Shown in pieces: positions 42,901 through 52,600 of a DNA stretch of 64,000 nt (its first letter is position 1; each line of letters begins with the position of its first letter). This stretch comes from Pedobacter nyackensis (GTDB lineage: Bacteria > Bacteroidota > Bacteroidia > Sphingobacteriales > Sphingobacteriaceae). The position numbers were made by a program, and so were the translations under genes. The notes below the pieces were generated by a model. The model saw nothing but the letters and a program-made list of their open reading frames with translations, was not told the origin of the DNA and ran no database searches. The stretch is from NCBI RefSeq assembly GCF_900176505.1, contig NZ_FWYB01000001.1:97400-161399 (forward strand), given 5' to 3'.

Positions 42901-43570
42901 AATAAAAGCTAACGAGTCGGCAGAACAATTGAAAAATCAATTAAGAGCTGAAAATGTTGGCGCTGGCCTTAGTACTATTGTTGATGAGTTCATGGACAGT
43001 CTTACGGATGGTGTAGGTGGCGTAGAAGATGCACTCACTAAGGCGATACGTAGGGGGTTGCTAAACTCTTTAAAAGGAGATATTACTGAAAAATTCCTTC
43101 AAGACTATTATGAAATGCTGGATAAAGCATTAATTGATGGGAACATATCGGCTGATGAAGACGCATTACTACGTGAACAGCTTCGTAAAGCGGACGAGTA
43201 CGGTAAGGAAAGGTTAGATTATATAAATAAAACAGCACCGGAAACGAAGGAGCCAGATAAAAAAACAGGCATATCCGGCGCCATCGTTGGCGAAGCACTA
43301 AAGGAAGATACCGCCAATCGAATGCTTGGGTTACAGCAGGGCCAGTATGATGCTACGAAGCAGATCGGATTGACCATGGGGGATATGCTGCAGATAGGCC
43401 GATCAAAATTAGCTGCCCTGGAAAAGATAGCTGCCAATACTCTACGTGGTGCGGATAATACTGAGGGTCATACAACCCTTCTCAATAAGATTGCGGAAAA
43501 CACTACTCCAAAATCTACTACTTCGGATCCATTGGGGCAATCATTAAGAGACAACGGAATTAAGATTTAA
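39974..43570 (+). CDS. Tape measure protein
   Basis: 1198 residues, the second longest protein. Mostly charged helix and coiled coil, with a hydrophobic segment near 290-312 (ILPGMGIAGVLAFAIDPLM) and another near 815-835 (GLGMIGAGISIFKSVFSL). It sets tail length and helps DNA cross the membrane. At about 1.5 angstrom per residue the tail would be about 180 nm long (rule of thumb). Confidence 0.9.
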   Translation: MSEILGFQGKVDFTQAKKDVKDFEKYLSTVGISLPKDISAKTFDTKPLTEYQKEVIRIKQETLELAKAKAETTKADRAASLATQAALREEIRLKKEAASVKRPVDFGNSQAEIDLSNAGRAAGGGRVASSGTAELVRLLNEDFAAGKIGAAEYKAEIERLNAIMKQTSSATKEADGAIKGKTLSAKEQARLLAEEKYLQSQATKELKNNIREQLNAKGSTEARRAALIRLQTAFDRLSATERASPAGQRLEGIVGRLNTQVLSLEKSTGRSGRNVGNYLNQAWSGLKTIANILPGMGIAGVLAFAIDPLMEYIKSLDLFKSKLSQVKLAQTAVSEALKGGDYTQAVKNVEQLRINVDLAKKGLYDKKAVVDEYNKSIGVTAGQVKNLDEVEANLVKNADAYIQMTLYKAAANLQLQKAAEKAAEIQELSRKKTEEFANSFDKVVGGAAAGGGGSQFGVSTFDSGAYEKALKEEGEKRKEVRHKELKKEKKDFTDNASSLMKTASEEAKKMGGVLGADTGAATKASTKALNAALSAAESLSKKLTDIHNASFRKTLSNDDAEIQAVKDKYEAMRVEAKKFYEEFGNKPVKINGKNVSKDQVFGTLKADEQSEKDAILAQRKADKDKKEQEAAQKHYETLLKDFMDYGQKMDKLKADFEADSLLLINDPRQQAVRKAAYDKDVQDLVDTNSKKLDEYEKLIEGIEKLSRKEALAALEVASKRLADDKGAGLVSDKVAKETEALFAKTKKAIIKGTKEAGEELIALANQIDQLASEVDSIDEAFGKVLRTVSNVVGQVGNIQKGMSDFNKEGASPLDKLTAGLGMIGAGISIFKSVFSLFDRSAQREEQAAYARDLQNKQTEALNKSLERQISLLNDAYGTDRLLKYNEAIKQATENQAKYQQQLNGKYQLTGDKAIDKQLEKLNSGEWKLGGDMTSLLIKDLIKKGAVNTLPTDIRELEKLLDEGKLDSGTAVIVQNLIKANESAEQLKNQLRAENVGAGLSTIVDEFMDSLTDGVGGVEDALTKAIRRGLLNSLKGDITEKFLQDYYEMLDKALIDGNISADEDALLREQLRKADEYGKERLDYINKTAPETKEPDKKTGISGAIVGEALKEDTANRMLGLQQGQYDATKQIGLTMGDMLQIGRSKLAALEKIAANTLRGADNTEGHTTLLNKIAENTTPKSTTSDPLGQSLRDNGIKI

Positions 43571-43576
43571 AATAAA

Positions 43577-43607
43577 AATCCCCCTTCTATTGATTAGGAG
43601 GGGGATT
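43577..43607. terminator. Bidirectional terminator after the tape measure
   Basis: AATCCCCCT pairs with AGGGGGATT (9 bp) between convergent genes, with A- and T-rich flanks on both sides. Confidence 0.75.
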
Positions 43608-43612
43608 AAATA

Positions 43613-44137
43613 TTAGTTAGGATTTTTCTTATCTAAATTTGATTTTTGATACTGTTTCCCTACAATAAATATAGTTACCAATGATACTAGATCAAGCGTG
43701 CCAATTATTGTTCCTTCTATTCCATGGCCAGTAAAAATGCATATGAATGATGCCAATAAAACGAGAATAGCAATTATAAATGCGTAGTGTTGACCACGTC
43801 CGCTTTGATTCTGCTGTGAAGTTATAACTTTGGATTCCATAGCAATCCTATGATCTGATTGTTTTTCAGCCATTGCCATTATCCTTTCAGCTCCATTGGG
43901 GATTATCTCATTGTAACTGGCTAAAGTTGCAGGGTCTGGTATTGGTCCGCTATGAGTTTTCTTCATGCTTATTGCAACCGATCTAATAATTCTTGTTCGC
44001 TTGTCGTGTGGAATATTCTTGAACAATTCTGGTTCAGATTCCATAACCTGCTTTTCCAATAAGGAAACGCCGTTAACTTGATTTTTAGCTTCTTCTGTAG
44101 GGTAGGGCTTTTGTTGCTGAGAGTGTTGTTTTGACAT
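43613..44137 (-). CDS. DUF2335 membrane protein, reverse strand
   Basis: 174 residues. GAERIMAMAEKQSDHRIAMES (about 97-117) and GRGQHYAFIIAILVLLASF with a second hydrophobic helix (IGTLDLVSLVTIFIVG) match DUF2335. The role of the family is unknown; it occurs in prophages and islands. Inserted between tape measure and distal tail on the opposite strand, a cargo position. Confidence 0.75.
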   Translation of the reverse strand: MSKQHSQQQKPYPTEEAKNQVNGVSLLEKQVMESEPELFKNIPHDKRTRIIRSVAISMKKTHSGPIPDPATLASYNEIIPNGAERIMAMAEKQSDHRIAMESKVITSQQNQSGRGQHYAFIIAILVLLASFICIFTGHGIEGTIIGTLDLVSLVTIFIVGKQYQKSNLDKKNPN

Positions 44138-44144
44138 TTATTGT

Positions 44145-44372
44145 TTATAAACAAGGTTCTAAATTCCGGTTATCATAATTTTCTTTTGCCTCCCTAATAT
44201 CTTGTCCAATCATACTGAAATCGCTTCGAATGGCTATTGAGTCAGCATCTCCGTTTTCAGATTCGTTATACTCATAAAAATTTCCGCTCAAATTTATCGC
44301 AGAACTTGCACCCATCAAAAAGTTGTTTGTCGGAAATAAAAAATCTGTGTAAAACTTACTTTCTTTGTCCAT
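44145..44372 (-). CDS. Small partner of the DUF2335 protein
   Basis: 75 residues, acidic (NESENGDADSIAIRSD), not recognised. Seven nucleotides upstream of the DUF2335 gene, so co-transcribed. Possibly an antitoxin-like or regulatory partner; this is speculation. Confidence 0.5.
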   Translation of the reverse strand: MDKESKFYTDFLFPTNNFLMGASSAINLSGNFYEYNESENGDADSIAIRSDFSMIGQDIREAKENYDNRNLEPCL

Positions 44373-44724
44373 AACTTTTTATTTATTTTTTAATCTAAAA
44401 CGTATTGTCGCCTAATTAATTATATATGATGTTATTTTTAGGCGCGCAAAAGTAGGAACTTTTTATTACATATATCTAATATAATAAAAAAATATGCAGG
44501 TGTTAAATGCATATCTACTTTTTGCGGTCACGTTAATAACACTAATGTATGTAATCTGTTTCAATTATTCCAAATTATTACACATAATTCTACATTGTTA
44601 CACAAATATAGGAATTGATATCCCAATATTTCCCATTAATTACCGATATCCCTCATTGTTTATTAACGCCCTATTGTAAGCCAGCCTACGGTTCCTACTT
44701 TACCCAATTGGGTAATTTCGTACG
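44373..44724. promoter_or_regulatory. AT-rich divergent region with palindromes
   Basis: 350 bp, very AT-rich, without a convincing gene; a frame at 44494-44679 is open but has poor composition. A perfect palindrome TACCCAATTGGGTA (44701-44714) is followed by TCGTAC-GAT-GTACGA (44719-44733), which spans the distal-tail start codon. Promoters for the DUF2335 unit and for the tail operon are expected here. Confidence 0.45.
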
Positions 44725-45639
44725 ATGTACGAGTTAGGCGGATTTGACTTATTGAATGCTGGTTTTATACCTATTGTAAACGGAGATAGCAATGTTGCTT
44801 TATCTGGTTTTTTGGATATGCCAGCTCGATTAGGGAAAACGCATTACGACTGGGCAGGCGAGGTTGGTATTGAGCCATACGTAAGCGCCAGTGAGATATT
44901 CTTTGGTGGTCGTGCTCTAACCTTGACAGGAGTGGTAACCGGTGCAGATCAATACGAGTGTAATGACAAGGTTTCAGCGATTTACCGTGCTATTGATGGA
45001 TTTACAGATTTAGTGCCATTGGTTACTGAATACGGTACATACAACGTTTTTGTTAATGCTGCCATTGCAGGCGAGTACATGCCGGATGCGGGCCAGACTA
45101 AAGGCATTAAACTAACGATCCCCATGCGGGAGCCAGTTGTTTCAATGCCTGGTGTAGTCCCAATTGGAACAAATAGTGAGTTTGGTATTGACGGAATAAG
45201 CTTCTTAGAGTTGGGAGGCGAGTACATACAACTGGAGGGTGATCGTAGAAATCGCACAGCTCCAAAGGGTGAGAATGCCAGTGTTTATGGTAAGGAAAGC
45301 TACCTGATCACTAACCCAGTGGCACCAGAGTTAAAATTAAAGATTGCTATTAAGCAGCCGACATATGCGGGGATGAAAGAGAAGGCTGACGCTGTGATGG
45401 CGCTGTTTGCTAAACCAGGCATGCGTTCACTGACCGTGAACAATGACCGTTTACGTAGCTTCTTTGTGAAGGATGGGTTTAAAGCCAGTCGGGTATATAT
45501 AAAGGATGAGTTCTCTTTCTGCCTGCTTGAATGTAGTTTGACTGAGTCGGGTATAGGAGGAACATTCGCAGATCTGGTGGATGCTCTTGGAAATAGAATA
45601 ACAAATAATGAGGGCGATATAATTAGGGTAAGGATATGA
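44725..45639 (+). CDS. Distal tail (Dit-like) protein
   Basis: 304 residues, beta-rich, after the tape measure. Its N-terminal half (YELGGFDLLNAGFIPIVNGD and FFGGRALTLTG) fits Dit hub proteins. The start codon lies within an inverted repeat. Overlaps the next gene by 4 nt. Confidence 0.65.
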   Translation: MYELGGFDLLNAGFIPIVNGDSNVALSGFLDMPARLGKTHYDWAGEVGIEPYVSASEIFFGGRALTLTGVVTGADQYECNDKVSAIYRAIDGFTDLVPLVTEYGTYNVFVNAAIAGEYMPDAGQTKGIKLTIPMREPVVSMPGVVPIGTNSEFGIDGISFLELGGEYIQLEGDRRNRTAPKGENASVYGKESYLITNPVAPELKLKIAIKQPTYAGMKEKADAVMALFAKPGMRSLTVNNDRLRSFFVKDGFKASRVYIKDEFSFCLLECSLTESGIGGTFADLVDALGNRITNNEGDIIRVRI

Positions 45640-47471
45640 GTGATTTAATATTTCCAGATAACGCAGAACCGGTAGCCGTACCAGATGGTACCGAGAAGAT
45701 ATTTGCTGCAAGACAAAGTGATGGTAAGATCATTTATTTTACCGGGACACAGTTGTTTGCTTCATTATTGAAGCTAAAAACAATTAATAACCAATCTTTA
45801 ATTGGGACCGGTAATCTAACCATTGTTGGTGGTGGAGGTGGTGGTCCCGCTGTAGTTGAGCCGTGGGCAGCCGGAATGTATGGTGTTAATGTTCCGGTAA
45901 GACATAAAATTGGTGAGACGTCCTATTTATTTGTTTCCAAAGAAGCTGATAATGAGGATGAGCCTGTTTTGCCAACCTCGCCTGCATGGATTCAAACTGA
46001 TTTTTATAACGGAATAATATCATGGTCAGGTTCATTTCCATATAACGAAGGTTCATGGGTTACTGGTGATGCAAATTCTAAAATTTACGAGTCAAAGGTT
46101 GATGGCAATACAGGTAATATACCTAGTGGCGGCATATCAAATGAGTATTGGAAATATATTGGCAACTATGTAGGTTTTTACTTCGAAGGAACTTTCGATA
46201 AAGGAGATGTGGTTATTGTTTCTGCTGAGGGTAGTAGGATATATGTATCTAACATTGCTGATAACCAGGAGCCTATTACATCGATCAGTAGTCCGGGTAA
46301 ATGGGATCTGATTGGGCCTGAACTTTCAGGTGTATTTGAGGAGTTGGAGGACAAGGTTGATAAAGCTGTTTATGATGTTTTTGTTGCGGCTAACACGATT
46401 GCTTTGGCTGCTAAAGCTGATCTTGAAGGAGGCAAGCTGAAACCTGAGCAGGCCATCGATGCGAAACTTTCAGATGCGCAATTTGAACAACAAACAGTTG
46501 AAGGGGTTCCTCAAGATATCACAGTTAAAGAGTCCTGGTTAACTAACTTCATCTTGTCTGTGGGCGCTGCTCAGGGGTGGTCTGGACTTCCAGCATTAGG
46601 AACACCAGCATTAACTTTTGGAACTTCTACGAGCAGTCAAAATGTATTGAACTGGACAAGGCCGACAAACGGGGTAAGCTCAACTGTACAAGCCCTCATA
46701 AGCGGAACATGGACCACTATTTATACCGGTACTGATCTTACTTATACCCACACTGGACTTACAGCATCCACCTCTTACGATTATCGTGTTAAAGCTACCG
46801 CTTCAGGTTATGCTGACAGTCCTTACGGCACGGGTAGTAAATCGACATTGGCTGAAAGCGGAGGTGGATATGTAGTTGAAAATACTTACCTAATTAACTT
46901 TGGGTCAGAGTTTGGTTCTAATGCACCTGCTCCATTCAATAACATGAGGCCTGCCGCTTCATTATTACAAACAATTAACGGGTTTACATCTCCGGTACTG
47001 GTTGACGATTTAGGAGTTTCGTCTTTAATTACTGTTAAAAATTCAGGCGCTTTCGGCGGAGCTTCTGGTCAGATAAGTGTTAGCCAAAATACAGCGGGTA
47101 ATACCGGCGCATTTAATAATGTAGTCGTAAATACAGGGTGGACTATAAATGGAGGAACTAATGCCGCATTACTTATCGATAGCTTGAACGCATCAAAATT
47201 CTATGAGATAGGATTCTTAATGCCTAAGGATGCAGCAGATTCAGTTAGAGGGGTTACTATTGGTGGTGTAGTAAAAAATAGGGACGCAACAGGGACCAAT
47301 TTGCAATCATTTGGACTTGCTGCAAATGGGTTAGATGACCCTCAGTTTATCGTATTCCTAAACTTAACAGGTGTTACTTCCGTTTCAGCACTCATCAAAA
47401 GGGTGAGCGGAGATTATGGCGCATTCATATCAATGATGTATATCCGGGTAAGTAATGTAGCAAAGCCATAA
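45636..47471 (+). CDS. Tail fibre with fibronectin type III domain
   Basis: 611 residues. A Gly-rich linker near 67-72 and a Fn3-like domain at about 325-405 (SSQNVLNWTRPTNGVSSTVQ; LTYTHTGLTASTSYDYRVKA) lead to a beta-rich C-terminal domain. Fn3 modules are common in phage adhesins and bind cell-surface glycans. Probably part of the receptor-binding apparatus. Confidence 0.7.
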   Translation: MSDLIFPDNAEPVAVPDGTEKIFAARQSDGKIIYFTGTQLFASLLKLKTINNQSLIGTGNLTIVGGGGGGPAVVEPWAAGMYGVNVPVRHKIGETSYLFVSKEADNEDEPVLPTSPAWIQTDFYNGIISWSGSFPYNEGSWVTGDANSKIYESKVDGNTGNIPSGGISNEYWKYIGNYVGFYFEGTFDKGDVVIVSAEGSRIYVSNIADNQEPITSISSPGKWDLIGPELSGVFEELEDKVDKAVYDVFVAANTIALAAKADLEGGKLKPEQAIDAKLSDAQFEQQTVEGVPQDITVKESWLTNFILSVGAAQGWSGLPALGTPALTFGTSTSSQNVLNWTRPTNGVSSTVQALISGTWTTIYTGTDLTYTHTGLTASTSYDYRVKATASGYADSPYGTGSKSTLAESGGGYVVENTYLINFGSEFGSNAPAPFNNMRPAASLLQTINGFTSPVLVDDLGVSSLITVKNSGAFGGASGQISVSQNTAGNTGAFNNVVVNTGWTINGGTNAALLIDSLNASKFYEIGFLMPKDAADSVRGVTIGGVVKNRDATGTNLQSFGLAANGLDDPQFIVFLNLTGVTSVSALIKRVSGDYGAFISMMYIRVSNVAKP

Positions 47472-48559
47472 TGAAAGCGAGATTCAATTATATAATGGGG
47501 GATCCGGCCCCGATTGATCCGAATAAGCTTATTACTAAAGTTAAATTCGCTTCCGCTCCTTCTTCTGCTGTAGCGGCAATTGCGCCAAGGAAATTCAATA
47601 AAAAGAATCATTGGGCTTTTGAGTGGGATGATGCCTCAAGTGGGGCGGTAACGGGATTAGGCATACTGAATAATGCTTTTTACACCGATGGTTGTGGAAA
47701 CAGTATCAATTATTCGGGCACTCTCGCTATTAATGGCGCTAATGAAAATACCCCTGAAGCTTACCCTTTGGATGGTTACGCTTACAGCGGAGCTGATGGT
47801 AGAGCGTCTTTAACACAGATGATTACTATGATCAATGCCGGATGGGAGATTAGTGACCATAGTTACTATCACGATCCTGTGGGTAAGGGCGCGCTTTATA
47901 CAGCATATCAAATGACGGTGATGATGCAAACTTACATTCAGGAGAGGTTGAATTATTGGACACGGAGTAAAGTTGTGCCTACAAATTACGCGGGTCATGC
48001 TACTGCTGCCCGGGATTTAGGGTACTTGTATTCTACCTCACAGGGCACCTTTGATAGTTTTACCGCTGAATGGGTGTTTGCGCCTCCAGGGAACTGGGTA
48101 AATGTTCCGGCTGACTTTGCACCATTAAGAAGAGACTTCACAGATAACTGGCCAGGGAGTTTAACTAATCTGCAAAACATGGTCACTACCTTAAAAGCTG
48201 CAACAGGTAAATTTTTCAGAGTTGGTAGCCATACCATTAATACCACTGCGTTTCAGTCGCTGGTTGATTTTCTGGTAGCAAATTCAGGGGATGAGTTTTT
48301 GGTTTCCAGTACGCGAGAATGGTTAGAGTATGACGAGGTAAGGGTACAGCCAATTACACAGTCTTTATTAGGCGATACCTTAACAATTACAAGCGATTTA
48401 ACTGGCCTTGATCCAAAGAACAGATGGAGAGATTTGAGCTTCAATATTACATCAGATCAAACAATTGAAAGTGTTACAACTGTGGGTGGTGACAGCTCCT
48501 CTTTCAATCCGGCAACAGGATTGGTAAATGTATTTAAACAAATAAACGAATGGCTTTAA
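47471..48559 (+). CDS. NodB-like polysaccharide deacetylase tail protein
   Basis: 362 residues. WDDASSGA (D53-D54) and DHSYYH (H130, H134) match the metal-binding DD and HxxxH motifs of NodB carbohydrate esterases. The C-terminal domain (about 285-362) is beta-rich and may bind sugar. In a tail gene it could de-acetylate host capsule or O-antigen. Coupled to both neighbours. Confidence 0.7.
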   Translation: MKARFNYIMGDPAPIDPNKLITKVKFASAPSSAVAAIAPRKFNKKNHWAFEWDDASSGAVTGLGILNNAFYTDGCGNSINYSGTLAINGANENTPEAYPLDGYAYSGADGRASLTQMITMINAGWEISDHSYYHDPVGKGALYTAYQMTVMMQTYIQERLNYWTRSKVVPTNYAGHATAARDLGYLYSTSQGTFDSFTAEWVFAPPGNWVNVPADFAPLRRDFTDNWPGSLTNLQNMVTTLKAATGKFFRVGSHTINTTAFQSLVDFLVANSGDEFLVSSTREWLEYDEVRVQPITQSLLGDTLTITSDLTGLDPKNRWRDLSFNITSDQTIESVTTVGGDSSSFNPATGLVNVFKQINEWL

Positions 48560-49671
48560 GAAAAGGAACTATTACAGAGGGTGGTAAAAAAATCAATTGG
48601 TCTGAAACCACAACAGGCATCGATTATGCAGATGGAAAAACAGCTACACCTTCACCGCGCAACATGGATGCGAAGATCGCTTACAAGTCGGCTACAGATA
48701 TTATCGTAATTCCGGAACAGCCGCCAATACCGACAATTAAGGTCGACCACATTTATTTGGCGAGTGAAGCATTGAATTCTGCTGGTAAAAAAGCTGTTAA
48801 TGGTGATAGTATTCAGGTTATCCCTGATTCAGTTGGAGGTCTTCCATTGAAGTATGCAGGGGTGGCTGCACCTATATTGACAGGTAAGCCGCCAGTTATA
48901 TGGAATGGTGAAATCCTATTTGATAACGAGCCACATACGCTTTTCAATTCAAACCGTTTTGACAGGTTGGTAAATTACCCGTATGAAGAAACATTAGTCC
49001 TGAGAGTTGTTCCTGGTACCGGTTATGAACAATTTCAAAATGATTGGAACAATGACCTGAGTATTGGTGATTCAGGTGGAAGTTTACGAGCGGGTGATGC
49101 CGATGTCAACACTCAAACATTCTTGAGCAGCAAATACGATTTTTTTAAAGTAATGGTTATCCATGTTCTAGCTGAGTCTGGTAAACAGACTATGTGGCTG
49201 AACGGTAAAAATATTGGATCAATACCAAGCCGTACAACTTCTCGAAAGCTGCTAAACTCGGTTGGGGTAAACACGAACAACGCGCAATGGAATTTTATCG
49301 CAAAGTACGTTAAGCTAAGTAAATTCAATGATGAGGAAAGGGCTGAACATATTGCCTCTGTACTTGCTGAATTTAAGCAGGGAACCAATCCAAGCGCACC
49401 ATTCGCTAGGAATATAAATATATCAAAGGACGCTGTTTATACCGCTAAATACGACTACAACGGATCCTTACCGCAAGATGTTTCTAAAACTCAGTACAGA
49501 TGGTTAGGCCTAGATTCAGGAGGTTTAGGGGCTGTAAAAATATTAGGAACAGAGCAAACATTGCCGCTTACATCAGCAGCTGGTTTTCTCAATTTAAGAG
49601 TGGAAGTTAAGGTATTTAATATCGATGGTGACTCATTCAGATATGTGAGCATGCCGTTTACACAAAAATAA
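48550..49671 (+). CDS. Tail protein with LamG/concanavalin-like domain
   Basis: 373 residues. The central part (about 75-280) has the jelly-roll-like pattern of LamG lectins (WLNGKNIGSI). A C-terminal immunoglobulin-like domain follows. Probably binds host glycan together with the two preceding fibre proteins. Confidence 0.6.
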   Translation: MALRKGTITEGGKKINWSETTTGIDYADGKTATPSPRNMDAKIAYKSATDIIVIPEQPPIPTIKVDHIYLASEALNSAGKKAVNGDSIQVIPDSVGGLPLKYAGVAAPILTGKPPVIWNGEILFDNEPHTLFNSNRFDRLVNYPYEETLVLRVVPGTGYEQFQNDWNNDLSIGDSGGSLRAGDADVNTQTFLSSKYDFFKVMVIHVLAESGKQTMWLNGKNIGSIPSRTTSRKLLNSVGVNTNNAQWNFIAKYVKLSKFNDEERAEHIASVLAEFKQGTNPSAPFARNINISKDAVYTAKYDYNGSLPQDVSKTQYRWLGLDSGGLGAVKILGTEQTLPLTSAAGFLNLRVEVKVFNIDGDSFRYVSMPFTQK

Positions 49672-49680
49672 AATAAAGGA

Positions 49681-52600
49681 ATGCAGATACAGGTTTTAAG
49701 AGAGGGAGAAGTAATATCAACGTTTGATATTGATGAGGGTACTGTATTCAATGAGAAATTACAGAGCGCCAGGTTGATCACGTGTCCAGTATCAGCGGTT
49801 AATGCATTGCCATTGCAGGAAGGTGACTATATTATCCATAAAGGCGAAAATTACATTATCAACACGCTTCCGGAGTTTGACAAGGATGGATCCGCGTTGC
49901 AGAAAAAGTATAACATCACGTTTGAAGCAGAGTTTTATTTGCTGCTCGATAAGTATGTAATTAATAGCATGCAGCAAAAGGAATTTCCATTATATGGATC
50001 TGCATTGGATCACTTGAATATGATCTTTGCTAGTGCTAACCGTAATGATACTGGTTGGACTGTTGGTGAGGTTGCTTCTACTGAAGGAGAGCTGATCAAT
50101 TACAATTGGACTTATGTTCGGGCTGCTTTGGATGAGATTGCAGCTGCTTTCAAATTGGAATGGTCGTTTACTGGCCGGACCATTAGGATGGTTTCGACTA
50201 TTGGTGTAGATACAGGACTAACCTTTGAAGTTGGCCGGGGTAAAGGATTACACCAGATCAAACGATCACAGGATTCTTCGAAGTCTGTAGTAACCCGCGT
50301 TTTTGGTGTCGGAGGTTCTCGTAATATCGAAGCTAGTTATAGAGGTGGAGTTGAGCGTTCATTAATCTTTGAAGGTAGGTATGTTGAAACTCCGGGAGTA
50401 ACAGCCGGTACCGAGCGAGTTCGTGAAGGGCGATACACCAATGAGGAGATCTACCCTCGTTTCAATGGTGTAGTAAGCGGGGTTGTGGTTAATCGGGATA
50501 CTGAGGGAGTGATCACTGATGTGGTCATCACAGACAACGCGATAGACTTCGATATCAATGCCCATCTTCAGGAGGGCGTAAAAGCTAAAGTTTCTTTCAG
50601 GACCGGAGCATTAACAGGCGCTGAGTTTGAGATTGCTTCATATAATGCGGCAACTAAGGAAATTGAGTTGATTCCGGTGGCAGATACAATTGGCTATGTA
50701 TTGCCAAATGACTTGAATCTTCCGGTAATAGGCGATAAGTTCACTTTGCTTGAAATGAAGATGCCTGCTGCGTATGTGGCAGCTGCTGAACTTGAATTGC
50801 GTAATGCTACGTTGCAATACCTGGATGATAACAAGTCGGCTCGATTGCTGTATGGCGCCAAGCCTGATGAAAAGCATTTGCGCGACAATAATATAGTATT
50901 GAAAGTTGGTGATCGCGGTACTGTTATTGAAAGTGAGATTGATGTTAATGAGATCTTACGCTTCACTGAGATTAGCTATCCACTGGTTAATGAGTTCGAT
51001 GTAACCGCAGTTGTTGGGAATGAAATTAGGTACGACAGGGTAGTTAAATTATTTGCCGATGTCCTACAAACGCGTAAGGATGTGCAAACCATTGACAGAA
51101 GATCTGTTGAGCTGGCTAAACGCGGTGTGCAGAATTTACGTGCATTGGAATCGAGTATTTTTGATACTGATGGCAAGTTTGATTCTGATAAATTAAACGT
51201 CGGAGTATTAACCACGATGCTTGCTATTATCGGTACAAGGTCACAGAACTTCAAACTGGCAAATGTATACATTACGGATAACTATAATGCTAATGCAAAT
51301 GCTGTTTCAATTTCCGGGGGAAGTCTTATCCACTTTGAAATATCAAATCCCGGCAATTTAGCCGAATGGACCATAACTCCCATTGTGCAATCTGGGTTGG
51401 TACCTGCATCATTATATTACGTTTACTGCAAATGTAGTAAGACCTCTCAGGTAGGTTCATTTGTGATTACAACAGATAAGATCAAACCGGAAGATGTTCC
51501 GGGGTTCTGGATGTTTTTGGCTGGTGTAATTTACCCCGTGGTTGATGGGTGGAGAAATTCAGACTTCACAAATGGTCTGGCTGATATAAACCCAGCGAGG
51601 TTAAAAATCGGTAAGATCATATCAAGGGATGGACTTACTGGCTTTGACTTGGATAACAGTACGATATTCGGAAAGATAGCTTTCGCCAGTGGGTCAAATG
51701 GGTATGATAATATTGCAGATAAACCTGACCTATCAATTTATGCTACAGAGGGCTTTGTCGATGCAATTGCGGCTGATTTGCAGAACCAGATCGACGGGTC
51801 AATAACTACGTGGTTTTATGGTTACGAGCCAACGTTGGCTAATGTCCCGGCAAATGGGTGGCTGACTACCGATGAGAAAAATCAGCACCTAGGTGATTTG
51901 TTTTATGATACCTTAACAGGTTACGCTTACAGGTTTCAATTAGCAGGCGCTTATGGCTGGGTAAAGATTACCGATACTGATATTACGCTGGCACTGGCTA
52001 AAGCGCAAGAGGCACAAGATACAGCTGATGGTAAGCGTAGAGTGTTCACCGCTACGCCAGTAACCCCTTACGATGTTGGCGATCTTTGGACACAGGGTGC
52101 TTCAGGAGATTTAATGAGGTGTGCAGTGGCCCGGGCAACTGGCGTTTATGTAGCTAGCGATTGGGTAAAAGCTGTTAAGTATACTGATGATACTGCTGTT
52201 GATAATTTGGTTATTGGGGGAAGGAACTTTCTTCGAGATAGTGGTGTATCGGTTGAGAATGACAATTACAACATAGCTAACTACACTTATTCTGAACGGA
52301 TGGTTTCAGGACAGGTGTATACGATAACTATATGGGGCAGTTTAGGCGCTGGCAAAGCTTATTTTGGAGCGTGGAACGAGAACGGTAGCGTTGGATTGGC
52401 TACATTAAACCAAATATCGGATGGAGTTTATAGTAGAACTTTTACAGGCACTGAAAACAGTTTAGGCGCTCCGCATATCTCGATATTTGCTGTAGATAGT
52501 TCCGTTGTAGTAAATTCCAGAATTGATAAAATAAAACTTGAAAAAGGCAACAAAGCAACCGATTGGACTGCTGCCCCAGAAGATTTACAATTAGCAGCAC

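Noticed and set aside
44494..44679. Open frame of 61 residues in the AT-rich gap before the distal tail gene
   Set aside because: Composition is that of translated AT-rich DNA, no ribosome-binding site and no coupling to a neighbour.
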